Origin: Cercis canadensis | Taxonomy: Eukaryota; Streptophyta; Magnoliopsida; Fabales; Fabaceae | Direction of reading: 5' to 3' | Assembly (NCBI GenBank): GCA_003255065.1 | Contig: QAOA01003028.1 | Span: forward strand, 215,056-279,055 | DNA: 64,000 nt | Shown here: positions 24,467 to 36,554 of the stretch, piece after piece | How positions within the stretch are numbered: position 1 is the stretch's first letter | How the letters are laid out: the number at the start of each line of letters is the position of its first letter | Position numbers and translations under genes: made by a program | The notes under the pieces: generated by a model | Seen by the model: the letters and a program-made list of their open reading frames with translations, nothing else | What the model was told of the DNA's origin: nothing | Databases searched by the model: none

Positions 24467-25759
24467 TGATACTTGTCTTTTAGGACTGTAAAAATCATGC
24501 TGTAATATTGAATTCCTGCTTGCATTATGAATAAATTCTCACTAAACATAGTATTTAACCCATGGATTGATATTGTTAGGTACTAATATGTCTGATCATG
24601 CATTAGGGAGAAATTGGAAGCAATCCAAGAAGCAAAGTGCAAGGAAACCAGTCTCATATGGAGTTTTGATAAGGACACAGGCATGCACACAGCCATGTTG
24701 CCCCCGTGTCCACCCCCCGAAGCTGTTGTTCAAGCTTATTGACAAACACGGCCAAGATAAAATCAAACATGGTCGTGTGTGAAGCTGTGTCAAGTAGGTA
24801 GAATGTACAAATGGAGAACACGCCCAGAGTAAGGAGATATACGGACCATGTCTGAGGAACACGGGCAGAGACAAGAGAAGAGCACGGTCGTGTCTGGTCC
24901 TGTGTTCGATGACCAGGAAAGCACCTTAAGTGACACACCCAAGTTCTGAAATAAGACACGGCTGTGTCAAAGCCGTGTTCAAGCTATTTCTGATGAGAAG
25001 ACTTAATTCCACATAAGTATAAATAGGAATCTAATGTAGGGGATTGAGTAGGCCGTACTTGGGAAGAAAAGGAGGAGAGGGGCTACAGCACGAGGAGGAA
25101 TAGTACAATTCTATTGTTAAATGGAATTTACTATTATTAATACGTTTGAATGACTGGTCTCCATTTGAATAGGTTAAATATTTGTTTTGATGCTAGGAAT
25201 AGTAAGATACGAATATGCTTATGTGAATTCTGTCATGAATTGAGTTAATCTAGGAATAGAGAACTTAGTTTATGTGGTCTTGAATTAATTTCCTAGAGCT
25301 CGATCACCTACACAAGTTAATTGTGTCAAGGAATTGGGCAATTAATTGGGATAAGGAGGATTGTTTCACCAAGGGATGGGGTTCAATCACATTAGGGAAA
25401 GTAGCCAACAACAAATGAATTGTAACTGGAATGATTAGTTCAGTATTGATCCAAAGGTTACTTTGTCTATGAAGTAACCAAATTTGCAAGCGAATGAAAT
25501 CAACCCCTAACCTTCTCATTCTTATCATCAATCTCACAGTTAAATTGCTATTTAAGTTGTTTACGTAATCATTTGAGTTTTGTTACTTAGTTAATTACAG
25601 TAGTCATTTTTAGGCTACCTTCAATCCAAAGTGTTTATTTTCCAAATAGAACTAGTATTGGAGAAATTGGTAATTGCTTGCGTTAATCCCTGAGGACGAT
25701 ACTCTATTCATCTATTACTACTTGTGTGACTTAGTACACTTGACGGATAAAGTCCATCA
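24467..25759 (+). repeat. Athila-2 3' LTR
   Basis: 1293 bases, the partner of 15668-17123, somewhat shorter. Ends GTCCATCA and is followed by CTTAT, the second copy of the target duplication. Confidence 0.93.
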
Positions 25760-27876
25760 CTTATCTAAGCCCAACACGCCCATACCACACGGCTGTGTTG
25801 TGGCTGTGTCAGTTAGACCTTCTAAAAATTCCATTTCGCAGGCCATTTCCTCACTTCAGAAAATCTCCATTTCTCTCATTCTTCTCCAAATCCCTAACTA
25901 TTCTGGCACTTCCCCACCTATTTCCGCCCAAACCCCCTTCACAAATTCATCAATTTCTCACTTCATCAAACCCCCACTGCATCACACTAGAGTACCATAT
26001 CACAATTGGTCTGTTCGCACAAGCTTGGGTTCACTTCTCTACCTATAGGTATGTGCTCTTTCTTCACTCTAAGTTGTATCTCTGACTGATGGATTGTGTG
26101 TTTATTTATGAGGGAATGCTACCTCTTATATAGTGAGAACATGCTCTATTTAGAATTGTTGTTGCCAATTCTGTGTGATGTCAGGGAGTCTCCACTTGTC
26201 TTAGACTTACCAGTACTGTGAGCATGCCCTTGATCAATATTGCTATTTTCTGGTGGGAATTAAAATTCAGATTGTTCACTGTTGATATCAAATTGCTTAT
26301 GCATCAATTCTTGTTGTGGGACTTGATACTGTTACATTGTGCTATGAGCAACATTATTAGTTTACTGGGAAATTTCTATTGTGCTATAACCAATAAATAA
26401 ATTATTGTAGAGAGGATTTGATATTGATCACTGTCCTTCAGAAATTTGATGGTTATGAGAAAATTTGCTAATATTGAAGACTCAATTTATTCTTCTTGCA
26501 AGTATTGTTAATATAACATGGTCATTGATAACTCTCTTGTTGTGGGACTTGCTGTTTTATTGGGATGTTTGTGATAAAATGCCATTAAAGAATTGGTTTT
26601 ATTGAAATTCTCATTACTATGATGCTGCTATTACCTTATTTATGTGAAAATTAATTTTCTGATGTTGAAGGATTGAGTTACAGTTGCAATTTTGCATAAA
26701 CTCTTGCTGTCATACTTGTTAATAATACCTTTGGCAAATTGTGTTGTTTTTGTTATTGTTAGTGTTGTAAAGCAGTGTCATTGTTGACATATTTCTATCA
26801 TGATAATTTGCAGGTAGTAATTGGTATTTAGATTGCTTAATTTTTAGTAAGGGACATTTGATATTGTTGAGGAATCTATTCCTTCTTCAAGCATTTTGGG
26901 AACTAATTTCTTATTATCTTTGCTGAGGGACTGGACTTGTTATAACTAAAAGTGTGGGGATTTATTGAAATATGGTTGTTTACTATTCTGGGGATAGTAA
27001 TCTTGTGAAATGGCATTCAGTTTGATTGACTGTTAGTGGGAAATGGATATTCTTGCATTGTTATTGTGGGATTACTGCTGCTTAACTATTAAAATACAGG
27101 AATTGGAATTGATTTTTGATAAATGCTAGTTGATGTAGTAGGTGTGTACTTGCAGAATTTGTTAACATTGGGGAGTTTGTTTCTTTCCTTTGCAATTTCC
27201 ATTACTGTGGGCACAACCATTTATATAATTGTTGTAGGAATTTAATTATGATACTGTCACATTATTACTGTGGGTCACATTGCTGATTTACTGTGGGATT
27301 TGCTGGGGGTAATCTAATTAATTGCATGATTTTAGGACTTCAAAGTGTGATAATGATATAGGTTAGGAGACCAATTGTGGGGCACTTAAATTGCTAGTTT
27401 TCATCATTGGTGTGGGGGAGTATTGAAATAATATTGCATACTATCCAGCCGGTAGGATTTTATTCTTTTTGCTTCTGATTTATACTGATTTCTTGTCACC
27501 ACTGTAGGATTTGCTGAATTTCAATTTGTTAACACTGCACCACGTATAACATTACTGTAGAGTCATGAGAGAATTACCACTGATGGTGTTCTTATTGATT
27601 TTGGTTTCTTATGATTTCTTGTTAAAGCTATGGAAAATGATTTATTATTTTATTCCAAAGTTCTTGCCCATACTAAGGGAGTCGATGTACACTGATTTGT
27701 TAATTTATTCCAAATTATGGATGCATGTTACTCTTTATAGGGTCACTGATTAGAATTGAATGGTGCTCCTCATTGAAGCATTGTATACATGCATTTATAA
27801 GTGGTGTAAGTCCTATTTTCTAGGATTTTCCATGCTTTGAGATTCACTTGGTTAATTTGCTTTTGCAGGAAACGAC
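25760..27876 (+). other. Athila-1 3' region, second part, before the third ORF
   Basis: Resumes Athila-1 after Athila-2. The start (25760-26050) matches the 3' region of Athila-2 near 23320-23580. The remainder is T-rich, with many TGTGGGA words and no convincing coding. It ends in TTTGCTTTTGCAG just before the third ORF, a good splice-acceptor-like sequence. Athila-group third ORFs are thought to be expressed from spliced RNA. Confidence 0.65.
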
Positions 27877-29435
27877 ATGACGAAGCGCACTGATGAATCA
27901 CAACAATGCCGTGAGAAGTTGCAACCATGGAAGAATCGCCTAAATCCTCCAGAGTCACCTTCTCCACCATCTAAGAAGAGAAGATCAGGGGCCACTGACA
28001 TATCAGTCCACACATTCCTCAGATTTCAAGGTGCAGAGCATAAGGAGAGATTGGCCAAACTCTCTGCAAAACTGTTTGAACTTAGCCGATACCTAGTATG
28101 GCTAGTGTTGCAAGAGCTCGGGCTTGAAGAGGAGGTGCAGCAGCTCTTGAGTAGCAATCTATGGAGCAACATCTTCAAGCTGCAAGAACTAGTTTACAGA
28201 GAACTCACCTTGAAATTTCTCGCCACGATGGAAATCAACACAACCTTCACAGACTCCAGCACCACTTGGAATGAGCCAAACACTATCAAATTCTGTCTTA
28301 GCTCCTTCATGCACAACATGAGCCTACAGGAGTTCACTACAGCAGCTAGGCTTGTGGGGCAGGGACCTACTGGACTAAGGACACATGACATCCACCAACT
28401 GGATTAGACCTTCATCAGAACCACACCTGGAGACTACTGGAAGGAGGTGAGCACAGAGGCCATTTATGAAGCCAAGCGGTTTAAGGCTTCCACCCTTCGT
28501 TCATCGGCTCTTCAATGCATCCACAAACTTTTAGTACACTCATTGAATGCACGAAGGGAGAGCACCGAAGTGGTAAGCAAGAGGGACCTGTTCTACCTCC
28601 GGTGCGTAAGTGAGAAGAAGCATTGCCACCTCGGTTATGCCTTCATTCAATTAATCAGGGGCAACCTACAGAGGGGAAACTTCGGGGCTATTGGTGGCGG
28701 TTCAGTCACCACGAGACTCGCCCGACACTTGAACGTCTTGGGTGAAGAGTCCACCCTCACGATCGCCTGTTGACCTTTACCGCTGGTGATGGATACCCTA
28801 AAAGCAATGGGGATGGTTGAGCGCCACACCGACATGCAGGGCACCTACTTCGTTCTAGCCGGTGCTCTACCATGAGCTACCTTCGAGAGTCCACCTGCGG
28901 AAGAGCCCTGCATGGATGCACCTGAGCCCCCCGACACCGAGACACCCCAGGTGGAGGAACAATCGACGGCAGGGCCCAGCACGTCTGCACCTCCTACTTC
29001 ATAGCCCTTTTTCAGTTTTCCTTCCACATCTGTTGAAGAGAAAAATTGGAAACCAACCCCCATTGAGCAGCAGCTAAGTCGCATCGAAGTTGAGGTAGAT
29101 GGCACCAGGACCCGAGTCAACCGCCTCATTTTAGACAACCACAGGGAGCGACACCATAGACATCAGTGGATGTCCTATGAGCTGGCACATCACTAGTGGG
29201 TTCAATCCACTCTACAGATGATGTGTGAGTTCTTGGGACTTTAGCCTCCACCACTGCCACGACCGCTTATCTTCCAGGAGCCAGCAGACGATGTCGACAT
29301 AACCCCTGCGGTTGAGCAAATTCGCCTACCACGCATCTCGTCCGAGCACCACCGTTTGACTATCCACATGCACAGCCAACCGACCAACCTTTTGCATCGC
29401 ATCTTGCACATTTTGGAGAGTCACCTAGGGAGTAG
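27877..29435 (+). pseudogene. Athila-1 third ORF (ATHILA ORF-1 / envelope-position protein)
   Basis: Between pol and the 3' LTR, where Athila and Calypso elements keep an extra gene in the envelope position. The frame starts MTKRTDESQQCREKLQPWKN, followed by a basic segment (PSKKRRSG). The region with LVYRELTLKFLATMEINTTF and FCLSSFMHNMSLQEFTTAARL resembles the ATHILA ORF-1 family: a globular domain, not a membrane glycoprotein, in the part I can read. Later sequence (28860-29350) is proline-rich and charged. The function is not known for this family. Broken fossil. Absent from Athila-2. Confidence 0.7.
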
Positions 29436-30442
29436 TTATTCTTTATGTATTTCTTTTTCCCCTTCATTTGGCACAATTTCTCAGTTTAAGTTCTTCATTT
29501 TAGAACTAATCCTTCTTTGTCTATGTCTAGCTGTTTATTTGTTTTGCAGCTTCACAATCTGTTTCACCGGGATGCCCAACTTCACCAAGCTAGGATGTCA
29601 GGAACCTCATCAACATAGGAGTATTCTTCCTTTTAATTTACCTTTCCAAACATTTAGGACAATGTTGTGTTTAAGTGTGGGGGGGGGGGGGTCATATATG
29701 TGCTTTAGGTATGTTAGGTGATGTTTAAACTGGAAATCGTAATGCCTGAAGTAATTCAAAACAAGATTAGTGTCCTCTGGAGGTGATATTCCTGGGTAAT
29801 TTGTATTTTCAGGTTTTACTGTCTATGCTACAGAAACCATACCCTGTGAGATAGCTGCAATATGAGGAATCCACTTAGGTTCAGTGAACCTAGGCCATGA
29901 GAACACAACTATGTACTAGCAAGCTTGATGTATCTGAGTTGAATATCCTGTGCTTTCAATTTCAATTTCTTAATGCATAGAAAAAAAAATTATGTAAAGT
30001 TGAGTAGTGAATTGAGCATAGGGGACACTGCTCCTCTACATTCTGTGCCTGAAACTGGAGAAGGATATGAGCATGCCAATGAAGCATAACTAGTTGAATG
30101 TGGGTCACAGGCAATGATCGGACACCACATCCTAGGACCCCAGACTATGCAAGAAAAGAAAGAAAAGCAAACAAGTAAAATAACTATGTTATGTTTAGCA
30201 CTTAGTAGCAAGCATAAGGAAATTCTGTCTAGATATTGAAAGGTGAGCTAAGGAAAACCTGTGGTCCAATGACTAGGTTCATAAGCTGAGCATAGGAACT
30301 GAACAATGCAGCTGGTCATGGTAGGGTACCTAGCATAAAATTCTTTGAATTGAATTAATTTCCCAAGGGATAAAGCTTAATAGGGGACTTTGTCTGATTT
30401 GAATTGCTTGAGGACAAGCAATTGCTTAAGTGTGGGGGAATT
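29436..30442 (+). other. Athila-1 3' end with polypurine tracts
   Basis: Holds a G-run of about twelve at 29681-29692 after TTAAGTGTG, an internal copy of the motif that also precedes the LTR (TTAAGTGTGGGGGAATT at 30426-30442). The block 30070-30442 is shared with Athila-2 at 24100-24466. Confidence 0.75.
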
Positions 30443-31894
30443 TGATAGGTGTCTATTATGACTCTAAATTCCATGCTTTTGTCATTGAATTCCTACTTAC
30501 ATGTGAGTAAATTTGCCTTAAACTCGATACTTAATCCATAAATTGATGTTGTCAGGTGTTTCTCTTGCTAGTCAAGCAAAAAGGAAGAATTCTAAAGCAA
30601 TTTCTAAAGCGAAGTGCAAAAAAATCAGTGGAAACTGAAGTTCAGACAAAAGATACAGGACACACATGGCCGTGTGTTTACTCGTGTCTAGCTCTAGAGG
30701 TCCCTGCTTCAGCTGATTGAGGACACGGCCAGGATAATGAAGAACACGACCGTGTTGGACACTGTGTTGGCCAGTCAGAGACACACTAATGAGGAACACG
30801 ACATGAAGCAGAAGAGCATAGGCCATGTCAAAAGCAAACATGGCTTGGAGCAGATAAGACACGGTTGTGTCCGAGGCTGTGTATGAAGATCAGATAAATC
30901 ATTCTAGAACACGCCCTATTCCCATAAGTGAACACGACCTGTGTCTAGGCCGTGTTCAGGCAAGCTGAATAATGAAGACCTAAATGCTAGAATAATATAA
31001 AAGGGAAAGTCAGAAAATCAATTAGGGGGTGAGCCGTCAAGGAGAAGAAGGGAGGAATGGAAGCAAGATCGGGGACGATTGCTACTCAGACTTCATCTAG
31101 TTTTCATTCTTTTATCTGGAAATGAACTTGAATTATATGTTTTCTTCTGACTTAATTATGAGTAGCTAAACTATTATTGTTAGGGGATTGATGTAGCTTG
31201 TTTTTGATAAAGTTTTAGTGTTGAATGGATTTATTCTAATACAAATCTCATTGTTGGAATAGAATTTACCTATCTTATTGCATTTGAATGATTGGCCGCC
31301 ATTTGAATAATTTGTTGACTCGTGTTGATGATAGGAATAGTAAGATATGAGTGTGCTCCTGTAATTTCTATCATAAATCAGGTTAATCTAGGAATAGATA
31401 ACTTAATTTGTGTGGCTTTGGATAAATTTCCTTAGGACTTAATCACTTAGACAAATAAATTGAACCAAGGAATTGGACAATTAACTAGCATAGGGAGGAT
31501 TGCTTCTCCAAGGGATTGAGATCAATCATATTTGAAAAATTGGCTAACAACATAGGATTTGCTAGAGTATATTATTCTTCAGTGAATCAAAGATTATTTT
31601 GTCTATGAAATAGTCGAAGTCAAAAGTGAGTGAAATCAACCCCTAACTTCTTTTGCTCATCATTTATCTCGTAGTTATTTGCCATTTAAGTTGTTTACTT
31701 TATTGTTCAGTTTTATTTACTTAATCAATTGCATTTACTATTTTAAGGCTGCCTTCGATCCAAAATCGTTATTCTTTCAAATAGAACCATTATTTGTGAA
31801 TTCAGTAATTGCTCACATTAATCCCCGATAACGATACTCATTCATCTCTTTACTACTTGTGTAACTCGATACACTTGCCGAAAAAATCACATCA
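30443..31894 (+). repeat. Athila-1 3' LTR
   Basis: 1452 bases from TGATAGGTGTC to TCACATCA. It is the complete LTR copy; TATA box TATAAAAG at 30996-31003. The next bases, CCTAT, are copia LTR. Confidence 0.93.
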
Positions 31895-31979
31895 CCTATG
31901 TTACAGTAATTACAGATATTTTCCTATAATAACTCTGATTGCTATGATATAGCAATTGATTGATTTGTTTCCTTTAATA
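31895..31979 (-). repeat. Copia 3' LTR, inner part
   Basis: Matches the outer portion of the 5' LTR near 36470-36554, including the edge TTCCTTTAATA. It lies between the end of the Athila-1 3' LTR and the copia polypurine tract. Starts with CCTAT, which is also found at 4446-4450 on the other side of Athila-1. Confidence 0.88.
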
Positions 31980-32046
31980 CTCCCCCTTAAGTTGGAGTGT
32001 GGATATCTATCACACCTAACTTGCTAGCATGAGAGTGGAATGTTGC

Positions 32047-34222
32047 CTATCCCAATGGCTTTGTAAAAATGTCTGTAATTTGGTTTCCAGTGTAGACATG
32101 TCTGGTGCTAATTTCTCCTATCGGTATCCTTTCCCGAATAGTATGGCAATCCAGCTCTATATGCTTTGTGCATTCATGAAATACTAGATTTGCAACAATG
32201 TGAAGTGCTGCCTGATTATCACATAATAACTTGGCTGGCTCAGGGTGTTCAACATGCAAGTCATGTAAAAGATACCTTAACCAAGTAAGCTCGCAAGTGA
32301 CGACTGCCATTGCTCGATATTTTGCTTCAGCAGATGATCGTGACACAATGAGTTGCTTCTTACTCTTCCAAGAAACAAAGGAACGACCCAAGAACACGCA
32401 ATAACCAGTTACTGACCTTTGTGTGGATTGACAACCAGCCCAATCAGCATCACAATAACCTATGAGTTTTAATGGCCCATGAGAAGGGAAAATGAGTCCT
32501 TGACCTGGTGCATTCTTCAGATAACGAAGAAGGCAGAAAATAGCAGTAAGATGGGGTTTTCTTGGAAGTTGCATGAATTGGCTAAGGGTGTTAATTGCAT
32601 ACGTGATTTCTGGTCGTGTGATTGTGAGGTAAATCAGCTTCCCAACAAGCCGTCGATATCATGTTGGGTCATGGAGGATTTCACCATCCACTGGGTTAAG
32701 TTTCAGAGTCTGTTCCATTGGAAATTTCGTGGGTTTGGCACCAAGTACACCAGCTTCTTCCAGTAAGTCTAGAGTGTATTTTCTCTGACATATGGTGATA
32801 CCTAATTTGGCTTGTGCAACTTCAACACCAAGAAGTATTTTAATGGTTTGAGATCTTTGATTTTGAAGCATGTGTTGAGGAATTGTTTGAGGTCACAAAT
32901 GGCTATCTTATCATTTCATGTAATGATCATGTCATCAACATAAAGCAAGATGACAGTGTAAAATGTGTTATCGACTTTGACAAACAAGGAATAGTCAGCT
33001 TTCGACTGCTGGAAGCCGATATTGGCAACAGACGAAGAGAATTTGTGAAACCAACTTCGAGATTCCTGCTTTAGTCCGTATAAGTACTTGTTAAGTCAAC
33101 ACACAAGCTTTTCCCCCTGTCGACGAAAACCAGGTAGGGGCTGCATATAAACCTCTTCAAGTAGATCACCAAGGAGGAAGGCATTTTGGACATCCATTTG
33201 GTGGATGCCAATGTCGAACCGCAGCTACAACCAAAAGGCAACGAACAGTGATGAGCTTGGCAACTGGAGCAAAGGTTTCCTTGTAATCTATGCCCTCTCG
33301 TTGTGTGAAGCCCTTAGCAACAAGCCGAGCTTTGTAACGTTCAATGGAACCATCTGAGTGATATTTGATTTTGTATACCCACTTACAGCCAATGGGAAGA
33401 TGTCCAGTAAGTAGAGGCATCATGGTCCATGTGTGGTTGTGTTCAAGAGCTTTGATTTCAGAGTGCATAGCAACAACCAATTTAGGATATGTACATAGGA
33501 TGCAGGTTCAACCAAATGAGAGATATTATGAACAAACTTCTGATGAGAGGCTGAAAGTTGTGAATAGGAAACATATCTTTGCAACCAGTGTCGTGTGCGG
33601 AGCATGGCTAAGGAGGAGACTAACCTAAGAGCAAGAGGAGCAGAATGGTAATTGTGGTAGTCTTGGAGCTTGGATAGACTCTTGGTGGGGTGGTCGAAAT
33701 AACACAAGGGTGGTGGCGGAGATAGAGGTTCGTTTGTAAGTAGGCTTGGAAGTGTTGGTTGGTCGGAAGGGATGCTGGGAAGAGAGATGGGTTCTGGATT
33801 GTTATTAGGAAAAGAGTCTTGTGTTGGTGTAGGTAGGGTCGATGAGGGAGGCGTGAGTGATTAGGGATTTGTGTGAGAGGCCGAAGTGGGTGGGCTTGGT
33901 TCTGTGTTTGGATTGGCAATGGATGGGTTGGGTAACGCATGTTGGTCATCTTGTGTTTCTGATGGTGCAAGAGAGAATGAGAATATGGTTTCAAGGAAAG
34001 AACATCACGTGAAGAGAAAATCCTATGAGTTTCAAGGTCAAGTACCTTATAACCTTTTTGTCCTTGAGGGTAGCCAAAGAAAATACATTGTTTCGCTCGA
34101 GCATCAAATTTGTATTTGGGAGTAAGGGTGGTAGCATAACATAGACATCCAAATGTGCGAATGTGTGAATATGAGGGTGGTGTACCATGGAAGAGTTCAT
34201 AAGGTGTTTTGAGGGACAACAA
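32047..34222 (-). pseudogene. Copia integrase tail, reverse transcriptase and RNase H
   Basis: The reverse transcriptase start reads [20 protein letters not shown], then [20 protein letters not shown], a classic copia signature, at about 33400-33280. RNase H covers 32574-32047 with YCDADWAGC, SAEAKYRAMA and the ending ADIFTKPLG-like motif (ITDIFTKPLG). These enzymes copy element RNA into DNA. The region lies between the integrase and the polypurine tract at about 31980-31988. Broken fossil. Confidence 0.88.
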
Positions 34223-34229
34223 TGGTGTA

Positions 34230-35141
34230 GGTAGTCAGTTAATAAGATAGCAAGTTGTTTGTATGCTTTTTCCCCAATATTTTAAAGGTAAATTTGCTTG
34301 GAAACGAAGGGCTCGTTCAACATTCAAAAGATGCCAGTGTTTTCTTTCAACAACTCCATTTTGTTGAGGAGTGTATGGACAAGTATGATGCAAAATTGTG
34401 CCATGGTCATTGAAATATGGTTCTATGGACAGGAATTCAGCCCCATTGTCTGAACGAAAAACCTTAATCCCACAGTTAAATTGAGTTTTGACCCATGTGG
34501 AAAAAGGATCGCAATAAAGATTGGGCTTTAAATTTAAAAGTCATAAGGTGAACCCATGTAAAGTGGGAAAAATCATCGACAATAGTGAGAAAATATTTTG
34601 CTCCAGTATGAGAATTTATTTTATGAGGTCCCCAAATGTCATAATGGACTAAATCAAATGGTGCATTTGATGAAATTGAACTAGAAGAAAAAGGTAAACG
34701 AGTTTGTTTTGCTAATTGACAAACTTCACAAGCATGTGTAGTATCGAAATTTATTTCTGGTGTAGATTTGGATAAAGCTTGATGGGGTGTGGTGGAGGGG
34801 TGTCCAAGTCTTTTGTGCTAAAGGCAGGACGCATTGTTGACACGATGTGCAAGTTGAGAATTCTGACTTGGTGAGAGGTAGTAAAGGCCATTATACTGCT
34901 TGTCCAGACCAATCATCCTCTTCATATCCACATCTTGTATGACACAAAAATTTGGAAAGAATGTTACTATGCATTTTAAAAGTTGAGTAAGCTTGCTCAC
35001 AAAGAGTAAATTAACCCTAAATTTGGGAACATGTAAAACTCCATCAAGTTTTAAATCTTCAAATAATGTGAATGATCCAATAGAATTGATTTTTGCTTTT
35101 CCACCATCAGGCAAATTTACTAAATCACAAGACTTAATCAA
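34230..35141 (-). pseudogene. Copia pre-integrase and integrase region
   Basis: The segment at 35141-34818 (LDGVLHVPKFRVNLLFVSKL) is the protease-to-pre-integrase region, which precedes the integrase in copia pol. Integrase text follows to about 34230, and the integrase-to-RT linker with ELFHGTPPSYSHIRTFGC starts near 34200. The integrase joins the DNA copy to the host chromosome. Its position before reverse transcriptase is what separates copia from gypsy. Broken fossil. Confidence 0.78.
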
Positions 35142-35255
35142 GTTTGTGGGTTCTAAATGGCATATGTGATATGTGGCTTTACTATCTATTATCCAATATA
35201 GAGTAGCGGAAGAATTTTGTTTAGCTGCAACATTTACAAAAGCATTACCATTCTT

Positions 35256-36263
35256 TTAATTAAGCATAGCCATTATTTGGTTGTATTCTACAGTTGTGAA
35301 GGTTGGACCCTCTTGTTTGATTGGTTGTGCTTTGAGCGTATCTGATGCAATAGAGTTGTTGGTTGCAGCTTGCCCATTTCTGGGCTGGATATTTTTCCTA
35401 TGGAATTTGTGACCTATTGGAAAACCATTCAGATAATAGCAGTGTTCCACTGTATGGCCTTCTTGTTCATAATATGTGCATTTGAGCAATTTATTTCTAA
35501 CTCCTCCAGTATGGAAAGAAGGGGTCTCATGTGCACTGCTGCTCTTTTTACTTGCTTGACTCACAGCCATGGCTTGAAAATGGCTCCTGGTTCCTTCATG
35601 GTGTGTGGCGACATCGAGTTGCCATTCATGTTCAATGGCCAAGGAAAACACTTGTCAGGTGTTCGGCAATGGACTTATCATCAGTATATTGCCTCTGACA
35701 GTAGCATAGGTTTCATTCAATCCCATAAGGAATTGCATAAGCTTCTCCTTCTCCATTCTTTCATGAACTGTCTTCAGTCCTCCACATGTGCAAGTGAGCG
35801 GCTTTTGATAGAAGGCCAGTTCATCCCACAAGGCCTTCTTCTTATTGAAGTAGACTGAGATAAAATATGGGCTTTGTCTATGTTCAACAATCTCTTGTTG
35901 AATTTGATAAATTCTTGATTCATTTCCTTGTGAAAAATGACCATGAAGGTCTTTCCATACAGTTATTGCTGTGTCCATGTAGATCACGCTAGCAACGATG
36001 TCTAGGCTCACAGAATTCAGAATCCATGCCATCACCATGTCATTGTAGTGTCACCAGGAATGAAAGTATGTTTGAGGTGGCATCTCGATAGATTCATATA
36101 TGAACCTAAGCTTATTCTTTGCACTAAGGCTGGTGTGCATGGCTCAACTCCATTGCCTATAGTTGTGTGGCTCTAGAAGTTTGGAGACCAGAACAAGGTT
36201 TGGATTGTCGGAGCTATGTAAGGAAAATGGATTCTCATCCATGGTTCTTTTGCCTTCAGCCAT
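35256..36263 (-). pseudogene. Copia gag region
   Basis: Capsid region of the copia element, which packages element RNA. It begins at an ATG at 36263, followed by LLEPHNYRQWS, the start typical of plant copia gag. The UBN2-type core covers about 36038-35655 (VWKDLHGHFSQ). A zinc-knuckle-like segment CTYYEQEGHTVEHC lies near 35540. Broken fossil; only the parts are given here. The frames on the opposite strand are shadows of it. Confidence 0.82.
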
Positions 36264-36323
36264 TTGGCTTGATGTGGTTTATGGAAGGATGGTTTAAGGT
36301 TGAATGGAGTCACCAAGATCGGT

Positions 36324-36335
36324 GCTCTGATACCA
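36324..36335 (-). other. Copia primer-binding site
   Basis: TGGTATCAGAGC on the minus strand, complementary to the 3' end of initiator methionine tRNA, the standard plant copia primer. It sits directly inside the 5' LTR. Confidence 0.9.
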
Positions 36336-36554
36336 AGTAAAAAGAAGGAATGGTTGAATAAAATATATTTTCTGTGTTTTACAAAGAGTAACAGTACATA
36401 AGCTATATACACTAGCTATGAACCTAATATGGTATAAAAGCTGAAATCATGCTTATAGTTATTCTAATCCTTACGTTACAGCAATTATATATATTTTCCT
36501 ATAATCACTCTGATTGCTATGATACAGCAACTAATTGATTTGTTTCCTTTAATA
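36336..36554 (-). repeat. Copia 5' LTR
   Basis: About 219 bases, uninterrupted. The same sequence occurs at 4330-4450 and 31895-31979, which is the other LTR split by Athila-1. The inner edge abuts the methionine-tRNA primer-binding site. Read on the minus strand it starts TATTAAAGG and ends near CTTTTTAC. Confidence 0.9.

Larger units (their letters stand above)
15668..25759 (+). mobile_element. Athila-type Ty3/gypsy element (Athila-2), inserted in Athila-1
   Basis: A 10.1-kb element with LTRs TGATACTTG...ATCA at 15668-17123 and 24467-25759, primer-binding site, gag, protease, reverse transcriptase, RNase H and integrase in gypsy order, and a polypurine tract. The flanks CTTAC (15663-15667) and CTTAT (25760-25764) form a 5-bp target duplication with one later change. 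Athila-1 sequence resumes at 25760 where the related 3' region of Athila-2 (near 23330) predicts. The LTRs differ by about 4-5 percent by eye, less than those of Athila-1. It lacks the third ORF kept by Athila-1. Broken, with many interruptions. Confidence 0.94.
4451..31894 (+). mobile_element. Athila-type Ty3/gypsy element (Athila-1), host of two further insertions
   Basis: LTRs at 4451-5718 and 30443-31894, an aspartate-tRNA-type primer-binding site, gag-pol, a long 3' region with a third ORF, and a polypurine tract identify an Athila-group element. It sits in the 3' LTR of the copia element; CCTAT is found at both borders (4446-4450 and 31895-31899), although the 5' LTR copy is shorter than the 3' copy at its outer edge. 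A hAT element (6584-11482) and Athila-2 (15668-25759) are inserted in it. LTR divergence is roughly 6-8 percent by eye, so it is older than Athila-2. Broken, with many interruptions. Confidence 0.93.
4330..36554 (-). mobile_element. Ty1/copia LTR retrotransposon, split by a nested Athila element
   Basis: The element lies on the minus strand and is broken. The 5' LTR is at 36336-36554. The 3' LTR is split into 4330-4450 and 31895-31979 by Athila-1. The internal region 31980-36335 runs gag, integrase, reverse transcriptase, RNase H, the copia order. The primer-binding site TGGTATCAGAGC (initiator methionine tRNA) follows the 5' LTR, and an AAGGGGGAG polypurine tract precedes the 3' LTR. The target duplication GGACT lies at 4325-4329 and 36555-36559, inside the VIM/ORTH exon. 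The two LTRs differ by roughly 5 percent by eye. The frame is interrupted in several places. The lineage looks like the Ale/Retrofit group from the gag zinc-knuckle style, a low-confidence call. Confidence 0.92.

Noticed and set aside
29681-29692. G-run as an assembly artefact
   Set aside because: The preceding TTAAGTGTG motif matches the true polypurine tract, so a biological origin is likely, although the run length is uncertain.
35370-35858. Plus-strand open frame of 162 codons
   Set aside because: Shadow of the copia gag, which is recognisable on the minus strand.
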